Assembly: GCF_030142045.1 (NCBI RefSeq)
Contig: NZ_CP126242.1
Span: 1-64,000 of the forward strand
Direction of reading: 5' to 3'
DNA length: 64,000 bases
From: Arthrobacter sp. zg-Y919
GTDB lineage: Bacteria; Actinomycetota; Actinomycetes; Actinomycetales; Micrococcaceae
This document shows, piece after piece, positions 56,245-64,000 of the stretch. A program made the translations under genes and the position numbers. The notes under the pieces are model-generated. The model was not told the origin of the DNA and made no database searches. It saw only the letters and a program-made list of their open reading frames with translations. Each line of letters opens with the position of its first letter. Position 1 is the stretch's first letter.

Positions 56245-57153
56245 GTGCTTACAGTTATTGGGGAAGCCCTTGTTGATGAAGTAGTCAGCGATACCGCTCC
56301 GCGGCGTTTTCACCCCGGCGGCAGCCCGCTGAATGTCGCTGTGGGCGTGGCCAGGCTGGGCAGGCCGGTGCAGTTTGTGGGCCGCTTCGGATCGGATACC
56401 TACGGGGCGATGATCGCCGAGCATCTCCGCGCAAATTCCGTCCTGACCGCCTTCGAGGCCGATGAGCTTCCCACCAGCGTGGCCACGGCCGTGCTGGATC
56501 CGGCAGGCGGCGCCCGCTACACCTTTGACCTTGACTGGACGCTGCCCGGCCTGGATCTGCCCTCCCTGCTGGACGGCACCACCATGCTGCACACCGGGTC
56601 CATTGCGGCCATGCTCTCGCCCGGCTCGAGCCACGTGCTGCGAGCCGTGGAAGAGGCCCGGCCCGGCTGCACCATCACGTACGATCCGAACTGCCGGCCG
56701 ACCATCATCACCGATGCCTCCTACGCCCGGGAACAGGCGGAGAAATTCGTCGCCCTGGCCGACGTCGTCAAGGCCTCCGATGAAGACCTGCGCTGGCTCT
56801 ATCCGGACCAGTCCGCCGAGGAATCGGCCCGGCAGTGGCTGGCGGCAGGACCCTCCCTGGTAGTGGTTACCCGGGGGTCGAAGGGACCGTGGGCGGTGGC
56901 CGCGGCCGGTGAATACGAGGTAGCGGCACCCACGGTCAGTGTGGTGGACACCGTGGGCGCGGGGGATTCCTTTATGTCCGCGCTGCTGGTGGGCCTGATG
57001 GACCGGGAGCTCGACGGCGGTGCCCGGCGCAGCGACCTTGCACGGATCAGCTCCGGCGACGTCCATGACCTGCTCTCCTTCGCCGCCCGGGCCGCAGCTG
57101 TCACCGTCTCACGCGCGGGGGCCAACCCTCCCTACCGCAGTGAAGTTCCCTGA
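56245..57153 (+). CDS. PfkB-family carbohydrate kinase (fructokinase-like)
   Basis: A 302-residue ribokinase-family sugar kinase. Substrate-side motif GGSPLNVAVGVARLG is near 25-39 and the anion-hole/catalytic motif DTVGAGDSF at 235-243, with Asp241 the base. Similarity in the first motif suggests fructose, not certain. GTG start at 56245. A GC-rich hairpin at 57186-57207 follows. Confidence 0.9.
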   Translation: MLTVIGEALVDEVVSDTAPRRFHPGGSPLNVAVGVARLGRPVQFVGRFGSDTYGAMIAEHLRANSVLTAFEADELPTSVATAVLDPAGGARYTFDLDWTLPGLDLPSLLDGTTMLHTGSIAAMLSPGSSHVLRAVEEARPGCTITYDPNCRPTIITDASYAREQAEKFVALADVVKASDEDLRWLYPDQSAEESARQWLAAGPSLVVVTRGSKGPWAVAAAGEYEVAAPTVSVVDTVGAGDSFMSALLVGLMDRELDGGARRSDLARISSGDVHDLLSFAARAAAVTVSRAGANPPYRSEVP

Positions 57154-57185
57154 GCCGGCCGTCCCGGCTCCGCCCTTCCCAAGTT

Positions 57186-57207
57186 CCGCCGCTCTCCGCA
57201 GCGGCGG
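57186..57207 (+). terminator. Hairpin after sugar kinase
   Basis: 8-bp GC stem (57186-57193 with 57200-57207), 6-nt loop, no T run. Possibly an attenuator or weak terminator. Confidence 0.4.
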
Positions 57208-57241
57208 CCCCCTGCTCAGTAACCATCCCGAAAGGAAAACA

Positions 57242-57778
57242 GTGGAAAGCCGTGACCCGTACGAGGCACTCCCGCAGGTGCCCGCATTCACCGTCGACAG
57301 CGAGGAATTCAGCGACGGAGGTACCTTCGCACCGGCCCAGTACAGCGCCAAAATGGGTGTGCCTGACGGCAAGGATGCCTCCCCCGAGCTGACCTGGTCC
57401 GGGTTCCCGGAGCAGACCCGCAGCTTTGCCGTCACGATGTATGACCCCGACGCGCCGACCGCCAGCGGCTACTGGCACTGGGCTGCCTTCAACATTCCGG
57501 CCTCGGTCACCGGCCTGCCCTCCGATGCGGCCAACACCGGAGGGATGCCGGCCGGGACCGTCCAGCTGGCCAACGACGCCGGTTTTGCGGGTTTTGTGGG
57601 CGCTGCTCCGCCGGCAGGACACGGCCGGCACCGCTACTTCGTGGTGCTCCATGCGGTGGATACGGAGGAACTGGATGTCCCGGCGGATGCCAGCCCGGCA
57701 GCCCTGGGCTTCGCGCTCTTCACCCACACCCTGGCGCGTGCCAGGATGGTCTGCACCGCCGAAATCCCCGCCGAGTAG
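57242..57778 (+). CDS. YbhB/YbcL-family phosphatidylethanolamine-binding-like protein
   Basis: A 178-residue PEBP/Raf-kinase-inhibitor-like protein. The ligand-pocket motifs SPELTWSGFPEQTRSFAV and MYDPDAPTASGYWHWAAFNIP are intact, with GHGRHRYFVVLHAVD later. Function of bacterial members is unsettled. GTG at 57242 with AAAGGA upstream; earlier in-frame sequence lies inside the kinase gene and is rejected. Confidence 0.9.
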   Translation: MESRDPYEALPQVPAFTVDSEEFSDGGTFAPAQYSAKMGVPDGKDASPELTWSGFPEQTRSFAVTMYDPDAPTASGYWHWAAFNIPASVTGLPSDAANTGGMPAGTVQLANDAGFAGFVGAAPPAGHGRHRYFVVLHAVDTEELDVPADASPAALGFALFTHTLARARMVCTAEIPAE

Positions 57779-57855
57779 CGTTCCTGCAGCCGGCGGGAGC
57801 GGGTGGCCCGGCACAGTTGGACGCTCCCGCCGCCGCCGCAAGTAAGCTGGATGGC

Positions 57856-58707
57856 ATGCAGGAACAGCGGGGGCCGGTACGGCTGGTAGCAAGTGACATG
57901 GACGGCACCATCGTTGGTGCGGACAACAGCATCAGCGACCGCACCGTGAAGGCTTTCCGGGCCTGCATCGAGGCGGGAATCGACGTCGTTTTCGTCACCG
58001 GACGCCCGCCCCGCTGGCTGGACCCGCTGCGCGACCGGATTGGCCACGAGGGCACGGTCATCTGCTCCAACGGCGCCATCACCTACGACCTGGCGGCGGA
58101 TCAGGTCCTGTCCACCAGCCTGCTGCCGCTTGACCAGATGTTTGCAGCCGCCCGGATCATCCGGGACCTGTTCCCACGGGCGCATTTTGCGGCGGAGACG
58201 GTGGAGGGCATCCACCTGGAGGAAGGTTTCGCGGAGGCTGGTTCCGCTTCGCTCCTGGGCGGGATAGTGCCCGGCCCGCTGGAGGAATCCCTCGAAGGCC
58301 AGCCGGGCGTTGCCAAGTTCCTCGCCCGGGCGCAGGACATCTCTCCGGATGAGTTCCTCCGCCGGGTGGCACCTGTCGTCGCGGACCTGGTGGAGACCAC
58401 ACACTCCGCACCGCGGATGCCGCTGCTGGAGATGTCCCGGCCCGGACTCAACAAAGCCGTGACCCTGGCCGGCTACGCCGCCCGGAAGGGGATCAACGCG
58501 GCGGACACGGTTGCCTTCGGCGACATGCCCAACGACATCGAGATGCTGGACTGGGCCGGACGTGGTTACGCCATGGCTTCGGGGCACCCTGCCGCACGCA
58601 GGGCCGCTGGTTACACCGCGCCGGGTTTTATGGAAGACGGCGTCGCGGTGATCCTGGAGCAGCTGCTCGATGTTCGGGAAGCCTCCTCAGAAGCTGGTGT
58701 GCGGTAA
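57856..58707 (+). CDS. HAD-superfamily (Cof-type) phosphatase
   Basis: A 283-residue hydrolase: motif I SDMDGT at 13-18 (nucleophile Asp14, Asp16), FVTGRPP motif II, and GDMPNDIEML motif IV. The C2-type cap lies between. Cof phosphatases act on sugar phosphates, FMN or phosphorylated cofactors. ATG at 57856 fits the family start. The last 80 bp overlap the 3' end of the convergent PAP2 gene. Confidence 0.9.
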   Translation: MQEQRGPVRLVASDMDGTIVGADNSISDRTVKAFRACIEAGIDVVFVTGRPPRWLDPLRDRIGHEGTVICSNGAITYDLAADQVLSTSLLPLDQMFAAARIIRDLFPRAHFAAETVEGIHLEEGFAEAGSASLLGGIVPGPLEESLEGQPGVAKFLARAQDISPDEFLRRVAPVVADLVETTHSAPRMPLLEMSRPGLNKAVTLAGYAARKGINAADTVAFGDMPNDIEMLDWAGRGYAMASGHPAARRAAGYTAPGFMEDGVAVILEQLLDVREASSEAGVR

Positions 58708-59407
58708 TCACCACGGCCAGCCAGGCCGCGCCGAGCGTCCAGGCCACCAGCACATCCGTCAGCCAGTGGTGGCCCAGATAGACCCGGCTCAGGCCCACGG
58801 CAAAGGTAAAGGCTGCTGCCATCAGGACAGCCGCTGCCTTTGCCCAGCGCTTATGCACGTGCAGGACCACCAGGTAGGCGAGGATTCCCGCGATAACAAT
58901 CGAGTTCAGGGTGTGCCCGCTCGGGAATGAGGCGGAGGACTCGTAAGGCGGAACGGCATCGGCCAGGTCCGGCCGTGTTCGCCCGATCAGGGCCTTGCCG
59001 GAAACCGTCATCGACAGGGAGCCGGCAGCCGCAGCTGCAGTGAGGATCAGCGGCGTCCAGGAACGCCAGCGCAGGCACATCACGAGCACTATGACCCCGG
59101 CAATGATCGGCATGCCGAGGGTGCCGGCCAGATTCGTGAAACCGGTGACGGCCGAATCCAGCCCCGGATTGCGCAGTTCCAGGACCAGCTCAAGTGCCGG
59201 CCGGTCCAGCCCGGCAATGCCGTCCTCGTCTGTCACTGAATCGTAGACTTCGGCAGACACCAGGGTCAGGGCCAGCGCCGGAAGCAGGCCGACGGCGAGA
59301 ATGAGCAGCAGCGTCACATGCGGGGAAGTCGCGCGGGTGACCGTGCGCAGCAGGCGCCGCAGCGGATTATCGCCGGGGATGGGACGCTGCACGGGGTCGA
59401 GGCTCAT
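58628..59407 (-). CDS. PAP2-family membrane phosphatase
   Basis: A 259-residue protein with about six helices and all three PAP2 signatures: K138-x6-RP (KALIGRTRP), PSGH at 162-165 and SR-x5-H-x3-D (207-218, SRVYLGHHWLTD). It dephosphorylates lipid phosphates such as phosphatidate, PGP or undecaprenyl pyrophosphate at the outer membrane face. ATG overlaps the esterase stop (ATGA), third gene of the MprF-esterase-PAP2 operon. Confidence 0.92.
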   Translation of the reverse strand: MSLDPVQRPIPGDNPLRRLLRTVTRATSPHVTLLLILAVGLLPALALTLVSAEVYDSVTDEDGIAGLDRPALELVLELRNPGLDSAVTGFTNLAGTLGMPIIAGVIVLVMCLRWRSWTPLILTAAAAAGSLSMTVSGKALIGRTRPDLADAVPPYESSASFPSGHTLNSIVIAGILAYLVVLHVHKRWAKAAAVLMAAAFTFAVGLSRVYLGHHWLTDVLVAWTLGAAWLAVVITAHQLLRRLPEHRAAAPGSPRRRLP

Positions 59408-60693
59408 GGATCAAGTATGCCAAGCCGGGTGCACAGCCAGTCCAGGTTGTTCTCCAGCCCGGCCCGCCACACCTGCCAGGAGTGGCCGCCCGGCAGTTCC
59501 TGCAGCTGGACATCCACGCCTGCCGCCCGGGCCGCTTCGTACACCTGCCGGCCTTCCGGTGCGTAGACCTTGTCCTCCCGGCCAACGACGACGATCCCGG
59601 CAAGGTCGGGAAATGACATCCGGCCGAACCGGTCCACGGCGTTCTGTTCTGCAAACGCATGCTCGTCACCGCCGAAGTAGGTGTCCAGCAGCGCCTGATG
59701 CCCGTCCACGTCAGTAGGTTCGTTTTCGCCGGCAATGTCCAGGAACGTTGGGTAGGTCTCCGGATGGTTCGCGGCCAGCTGCACGGCACAGGTGCCTCCG
59801 AAGGAATAGCCGGCGATGGCCCATTGATCCGGTGCCGCGGTTCCGGCACCGAGTTGCTCCTGCACCCAGGCCGGAAGATCCCGGGCCAGATAGGCCGCCG
59901 AGTCGCTGACGGACGTGTCCATGCATAACGGCCAGTCCGGATTGGCTGCGTTGCTGAGATCGGGCATCACAACAACCGGCGCCAGGCCGGAGTTCCGGGC
60001 GGCAAAGTCATCCATCATTTCCGCTATCCGGCCACTGACCAGCCAATCGTTCGGGGATCCCGGCTGGCCGTGGACCAGGACCAGCACAGGCAGTGTAACG
60101 GCGCCTGGTGCGGCCAGATAGGCCGGCGGCAAATAGACCAGCGCTGGGTTGGAGGCATATCCGGAAGCCGTTGCCGGAATCTCGGTGCGGTACACCCTGC
60201 CTTCTCCCGGCAGGTCCGGCGGCGGGGTCCAGCTCTGCTCGGAGGCGGCCGGACCCGTGGCGGCCGGGCGGGGAAACGGATCATCAGTGGCTGTCGGCGG
60301 AGCCAGGAGGGACCGCACCGTGGGGTACTGCGCGTACGCCAGGTTGACAGTGCAGGCCAGTGCGGCGAGCAGGGCCAGAGCTGCCAGGACGCCGGCGGCA
60401 CGCCGAATGGCCCGGGCTCCCGGAGCTGCCACCAGCCGGAAGGCCAGCTGGAAGCCCAGGATGGCCAGCGCACTGTAGAGGTAAAGTGTCCGCGGCAGGG
60501 AAGCATTCCACCAGTGGAATATAACTTCGGCGAGCACGTACAGCAGTGCCGTGCATCCCGCCGCGACCACGGAACAGACCAGGACCGTGTGCAGACCCAG
60601 CTTCCTTCCAGCCAGCGCCAGCCACAGAAGCGCCGCCACCCCCAGGGCCAGGAGTACGGCCGGGAGCATCCCGTCGATCAGGGACAGCGACAT
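59404..60693 (-). CDS. Membrane-anchored alpha/beta-hydrolase-fold esterase
   Basis: A 429-residue protein: about four N-terminal membrane helices (to about 120), a Pro/Thr linker, then an extracytoplasmic esterase-D/mycolyltransferase-like domain. Nucleophile Ser297 lies in AGYSFGG, a candidate acid Asp374 in VGREDK, and His404 in LPGGHSWQ. Family members hydrolyse or transfer acyl groups at the cell surface. ATG 60693 is used; GTG 60708 is possible. Middle gene of the MprF-like operon, 52 bp after it. Confidence 0.85.
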   Translation of the reverse strand: MSLSLIDGMLPAVLLALGVAALLWLALAGRKLGLHTVLVCSVVAAGCTALLYVLAEVIFHWWNASLPRTLYLYSALAILGFQLAFRLVAAPGARAIRRAAGVLAALALLAALACTVNLAYAQYPTVRSLLAPPTATDDPFPRPAATGPAASEQSWTPPPDLPGEGRVYRTEIPATASGYASNPALVYLPPAYLAAPGAVTLPVLVLVHGQPGSPNDWLVSGRIAEMMDDFAARNSGLAPVVVMPDLSNAANPDWPLCMDTSVSDSAAYLARDLPAWVQEQLGAGTAAPDQWAIAGYSFGGTCAVQLAANHPETYPTFLDIAGENEPTDVDGHQALLDTYFGGDEHAFAEQNAVDRFGRMSFPDLAGIVVVGREDKVYAPEGRQVYEAARAAGVDVQLQELPGGHSWQVWRAGLENNLDWLCTRLGILDP

Positions 60694-60745
60694 CACGGCT
60701 GCCGCCACCCGTCGGCCGCGCCGGGCGGCGGGTTGCCCGGCTCAG

Positions 60746-63280
60746 TCATCCGGTGCGGTCCACAATCCGGCGGGCGAGGGTCAGCCCTTGTGCCAGGGAC
60801 AGACCGGGGACATAGGCCCGGGCCAGCACGTTGGCGATGGCGGGGAGGGCGGCGGGGTCCGGATAGGTCATAAACAACGGCACGTAGTCCGGGTTGAACT
60901 TGGCTTTGAAGGCCAGCAGGGACCGGAACCCATAGACCGGCTCCAGGGTTTCCCCGAGACGGTCCAGCAGCCGGTCCATGACCGGTGCCTCCCCGGCGTC
61001 GTCGTCCTGGTCCTTAGCCCTCGCCAGCGGCGCACCGGACAGGCTGAGGAAGCTGTATCCCTCCTCCTGCAGGGAAAGCGCCGCCGACGCGATAAGGAAA
61101 TCCATCCCCAGCCGGAAGCCGCTGCCCCGCCGGCGCATGAAATCCAGGGTCCAGCCCGCCACCGCTCCATCCCGGTAGACAGGCAGCCAGGATGTCACTG
61201 CATGAACCGTGCCGTCTTCATCGATGGCCAGCAGGCAGCGCACCTCCGGATCATCGACTTCCTCCAGGCCGCCCAGGGTGAAGCCCATTTCCGGCATGTT
61301 CTTATCCGCCACCCACTCCTCCGAAATGGCGTAGAGCTGGTCCTTCACGGCCAGTGGTGCGGTGGGATAGCTGATCCACCGCGCGCGGATCCCCTGCTTG
61401 CGGGCCTGATTCATGGCGGTGCGGAGGTCCTGGAACTTCTTGCCCTTGAAGGCCAGGGAGCCCAGCGGCAGCACGGTTTCCTCGGCGACCTGCAGCGAGG
61501 AAAAATCCAGCGCGCAGCTATAGTCCCGAACCTGTGCTCCCACGGAGTAAAAGCAGGCGGTGGTGCCGTTTGCCGAGCAGAACGCGGCGAAGGCCTCCAC
61601 GGTGCTGCGCAGCTCCTCCCGAGGTCCCACCGGCTCTCCCACGGTCAGGGCAGCGCCGAGATCCATCCGGTAGGCAACGTAGGAACCTCCGCCGGGGGCA
61701 AACCAGTAGCTGTTGCCCGGCCACAGGGTCATCCACGCCATGGTGCTGCCACCGGTGGAGGTGAGCAAGGCCCGGGCACGGTCCCTGTCCGCGGTGGCGG
61801 GACTGTACGGCGGAACCAGGAAGGAACGCAGCAGCAGGACGCAGGTAAAGGTCCAGAAAAGCACTCCCACGCCTTCGTACAGCAGGACGGCAGGAAAGCT
61901 TTCCGGCACCAGCCCCGGACTCCGGGTGCTCACCTCCAGGACCGGAAGAAAACGCCCGGGCAGGTCCGCAGCCAGCAGGCCCGGCGTCGCGGCAGGGGAA
62001 AAACCGATTTGGCCCAGCAGGCCCCCGCCGAGGTACAGCGCCGCGAGCAGGAGGGCGGCCACTGCGGCTGCACCCGCGAGCCGGCGGTAGGTGCCGGAGG
62101 GAGCACGGACAGGAAAGAGTCTGCGGGTGAAGGCGAGCAGTACCAACACGGACAGGGGCACGACCATGGGCAGCACCAGGGCGATGGAACTGCCGGTGCC
62201 GGCGGCCAAGACGGCGGTTCCCTCACCGGCCAGCAGCCGGACGATCCGGATTCCGGCCAACACGGTCATGGCACCCTGCAGCAACAGGGCTGCCCACCAG
62301 GCGAACCGCCGCCCGCGCCGCAGTCCGTCGGAGAAGACTGCCAGCAGGATAAGGGGCAGGGTGGCAAGGAAGAACGCGGCAGGCCCGGCGCGCAGCTGGA
62401 TGCCGGCCGCGACACACCGGGCGGAATCCTCGGAACCGCCGCAGAGCTGCTCGAATTCGGCCGGAGTCCGCACTTCCACGTCAGTAAACAGGTACCGCAG
62501 TATCGACAGCGGTCCCACAGGTTCGCTGCTCAGGGCACTGATGACGGGTCCGACGGCGGCGGCCAGCACGGTCAGTGCCACCAGCACCCGCGCCTCCCGG
62601 CGGCTGGTGACCAGCCGGTGTGGAACGGCCGGCCGGCGTCCCGCCAGCCAGGGTCCGGCGAAGGCCCCTGCCACTGCCGCCCCGAGGACGGTCAGGTCCG
62701 TGAAGCTTCCACTGTAGAGAGCCAGCAGAATGAGCAGCGTGAACAGCGAAACCCGCAGGCGGCGGCGCCACAGGGTTCCCAGCCAGGCGCTTGCCGCCGC
62801 AACCACCGCCGCGAGGAAGGCCACCGGTCCGCTGAAGGATTCGGAGACGAGGGCACGGGACCAGGTCCCAATGGATGCATTGGTCAGATAGGTGAACCCG
62901 ATGGTCAGCAACAGTCCGGCGATTTGTCCGCCCAGCCCGGCGAGCAGGAACCGGCCGGTGCCCAGCAGCCGTTCCGCGGGAAATCCTGCGAGTACTGCCA
63001 GGAGCGTGCCGCCGATATATCCGGCCGGCCCGCCGGCCCAAAGGCAGCACAGGACCAGGGCCGCCGGATTCCCGGGCAGGGTCTGCGCCGAAACGGTGGT
63101 CCAGTCCAGCAGAGTTCCCTCCGGCCCGCTGCCGAGCGAGGAAGTGAGTGCCCCCAGAATCCAGAAGCAGGCAATGAAGACCAGCGTGGCGGGCGACCGG
63201 CGGGCGCTTCCCCGCAGCCGCTGCAGCGGCCAGCGGATCAATGTTCCCAAGCGCGGCTGGGAGGGAGGTCTGACAGGCAC
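60746..63280 (-). CDS. MprF-like aminoacyl-phosphatidylglycerol synthase
   Basis: An 844-residue protein. About residues 20-180 are a hydrophobic module with rhomboid-like pattern (GGPAGYIGGTLLAVLAGF, AERLLGTGRF) but no catalytic Ser. Further helices follow to about 500, then a cytosolic DUF2156/GNAT-like transferase domain (about 530-844) with ALTVGEPVGP, FKGKKFQDLRTAMNQARK and FDYVPLF-like NPDYVPLFMTY. Such enzymes transfer Lys or Ala from tRNA to phosphatidylglycerol or diacylglycerol. GTG 63280 (GGGGAGG nine bases upstream) is preferred to ATG 63427. Confidence 0.85.
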   Translation of the reverse strand: MPVRPPSQPRLGTLIRWPLQRLRGSARRSPATLVFIACFWILGALTSSLGSGPEGTLLDWTTVSAQTLPGNPAALVLCCLWAGGPAGYIGGTLLAVLAGFPAERLLGTGRFLLAGLGGQIAGLLLTIGFTYLTNASIGTWSRALVSESFSGPVAFLAAVVAAASAWLGTLWRRRLRVSLFTLLILLALYSGSFTDLTVLGAAVAGAFAGPWLAGRRPAVPHRLVTSRREARVLVALTVLAAAVGPVISALSSEPVGPLSILRYLFTDVEVRTPAEFEQLCGGSEDSARCVAAGIQLRAGPAAFFLATLPLILLAVFSDGLRRGRRFAWWAALLLQGAMTVLAGIRIVRLLAGEGTAVLAAGTGSSIALVLPMVVPLSVLVLLAFTRRLFPVRAPSGTYRRLAGAAAVAALLLAALYLGGGLLGQIGFSPAATPGLLAADLPGRFLPVLEVSTRSPGLVPESFPAVLLYEGVGVLFWTFTCVLLLRSFLVPPYSPATADRDRARALLTSTGGSTMAWMTLWPGNSYWFAPGGGSYVAYRMDLGAALTVGEPVGPREELRSTVEAFAAFCSANGTTACFYSVGAQVRDYSCALDFSSLQVAEETVLPLGSLAFKGKKFQDLRTAMNQARKQGIRARWISYPTAPLAVKDQLYAISEEWVADKNMPEMGFTLGGLEEVDDPEVRCLLAIDEDGTVHAVTSWLPVYRDGAVAGWTLDFMRRRGSGFRLGMDFLIASAALSLQEEGYSFLSLSGAPLARAKDQDDDAGEAPVMDRLLDRLGETLEPVYGFRSLLAFKAKFNPDYVPLFMTYPDPAALPAIANVLARAYVPGLSLAQGLTLARRIVDRTG

Positions 63281-63408
63281 GGTACTGGGCCTCCCCGGGC
63301 TGGTCCGGATGGTGGGGCTGCTGCCGGTTTGCGGTCCTGCAAGTCTAGGCCGGTGTGCCCGGACAGGAAGCGTCCCCCGGGCAGTCCGGGCCTTGGTAAG
63401 GTACGAAG

Positions 63409-64000
63409 GTGTTGGCAACCTATTCATACTTCCGTGCTCCCCGGGACCAGGCGACAGCGAATCCGGAACCCTCGCCGGCACCCATCGCGCTGGCCCACCG
63501 CGGCTTTTCCCCGGACGGTTTCGAGAACACGCTCGCGGCGTTCCGTGCCGCTGCGGAGCTGGGGATCAGCTATCTGGAAACGGATGTGCGCACCAGCCGT
63601 GACGGCGTCCTCATGGCTTTCCACGACGAAACCATTGACCGGATTTCCGGCTCCACAGTGGGCAGGATCAGCCAGCTGAGCCGGGAAGAACTCAACGGCG
63701 TACTGGTCGGCGGGGCGGAACGGATCCCGACCTTTGAGGAACTCCTGACCGAATGGCCGCAGATGCGGTTGAACGTTGACGTCAAGGACGCGGCCGGATC
63801 AGCGCTGCTGGCCGCACTGATCGAAAAACACTCCGCGCATGACCGGGTGCTCGTGGCGTCCTTTTCCGATCTCCGCCGGCTCCGCACCCTGCGCCGCCTG
63901 AACCGGACCGCCGCAAGCTCCGCCGGCAGTGCCCTTACCGCCGCGCTGCGCCTGCTCGCACCGCTTGGCGTGGCCGGATTCCTGGCCCGGATGGGCCGGT
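63409..64000 (+). CDS. Glycerophosphodiester phosphodiesterase, partial
   Basis: An open frame of 197 codons runs off the window end. GDPD motifs: AHRGFSPDGFENT with His30 and Arg31, LETDVR with Glu57 and Asp59, and AFHDETIDR with His72, the metal and catalytic set. It hydrolyses glycerophosphodiesters to glycerol-3-phosphate, a lipid-turnover role that fits the adjacent lipid operon. No signal peptide is seen. The GTG at 63409 is a likely start; TTG 63412 is possible. Truncation is by window edge. Confidence 0.9.
   Translation, partial: MLATYSYFRAPRDQATANPEPSPAPIALAHRGFSPDGFENTLAAFRAAAELGISYLETDVRTSRDGVLMAFHDETIDRISGSTVGRISQLSREELNGVLVGGAERIPTFEELLTEWPQMRLNVDVKDAAGSALLAALIEKHSAHDRVLVASFSDLRRLRTLRRLNRTAASSAGSALTAALRLLAPLGVAGFLARMGR

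Noticed and set aside
60551..63679. 1042-codon plus-strand open frame opposite the MprF and esterase genes
   Set aside because: Low-complexity Gln/Gly/Arg/His-rich translation, mirror of a well-supported membrane protein; a shadow frame.

Overview
This window is the replication-origin end of a high-GC actinobacterial chromosome. Base 1 is the GTG start codon of dnaA, the usual numbering origin. The order dnaA-dnaN-recF-dciA-gyrB-gyrA-DUF3566-tRNA-Ile-DLW39-tRNA-Ala, then cyclophilin, rhomboid, crgA, class E sortase, pabA-like and the pknB/pknA/pbpA/rodA/pstP/fhaB/fhaA cluster, is that of the Micrococcaceae. Arthrobacter in the broad sense is the best guess. No phage, transposon, CRISPR array or resistance cassette was seen, and all genes look chromosomal.

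Layout. 1-10572: replication and supercoiling genes, with an oriC-like DnaA-box region between dnaA and dnaN. 10714-11092: two tRNAs with a 39-codon gene between them. 11259-16719: DMT transporter, helical-repeat membrane protein, cyclophilin, rhomboid protease, CrgA, sortase E and a small membrane protein. The 411-bp space between rhomboid and crgA holds a second dense cluster of DnaA boxes, with more perfect boxes than the dnaA-dnaN spacer. 16724-26704: glutamine amidotransferase, then a minus-strand operon for growth and division signalling (two PASTA kinases, class B PBP, RodA/FtsW, PP2C phosphatase, two FHA proteins). 27166-27248: tRNA-Leu.

27392-42715: an accessory but core-like stretch of metabolic, stress and envelope genes. 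It holds a DUF5997/LysR-sensor divergent pair, Na+/H+ antiporter, gluconokinase with a divergent GntR regulator, Dps, SRPBCC protein, FAD-Rieske oxidoreductase, Ku, SoxR with a flavin reductase, pentapeptide protein and L,D-transpeptidase. 42856-50794: NAD(P)-binding/DUF2867 protein, the multidomain NHEJ ligase LigD, phosphoketolase, SRPBCC and GNAT. 50895-64000: SDR/LacI divergent pair, AlkZ-like glycosylase, RelA/SpoT-domain protein, alpha/beta hydrolase, sugar kinase, PEBP, HAD phosphatase, an envelope-lipid operon (MprF-like aminoacyl-lipid synthase, membrane-anchored esterase, PAP2 phosphatase) and the start of a glycerophosphodiester phosphodiesterase cut by the window end.

How it fits together: the first 26 kb couples replication initiation to envelope growth control. 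The remainder combines DNA-break repair (Ku + LigD), oxidative-stress defence (Dps, SoxR with its own promoter box, FAD-Rieske protein) and carbon handling (gluconate, phosphoketolase, fructokinase-like). The most notable signals are the second DnaA-box cluster, a textbook SoxR promoter upstream of a flavin reductase, a possible split transcription factor (DUF5997 + orphan LysR sensor), and the MprF-esterase-PAP2 operon.
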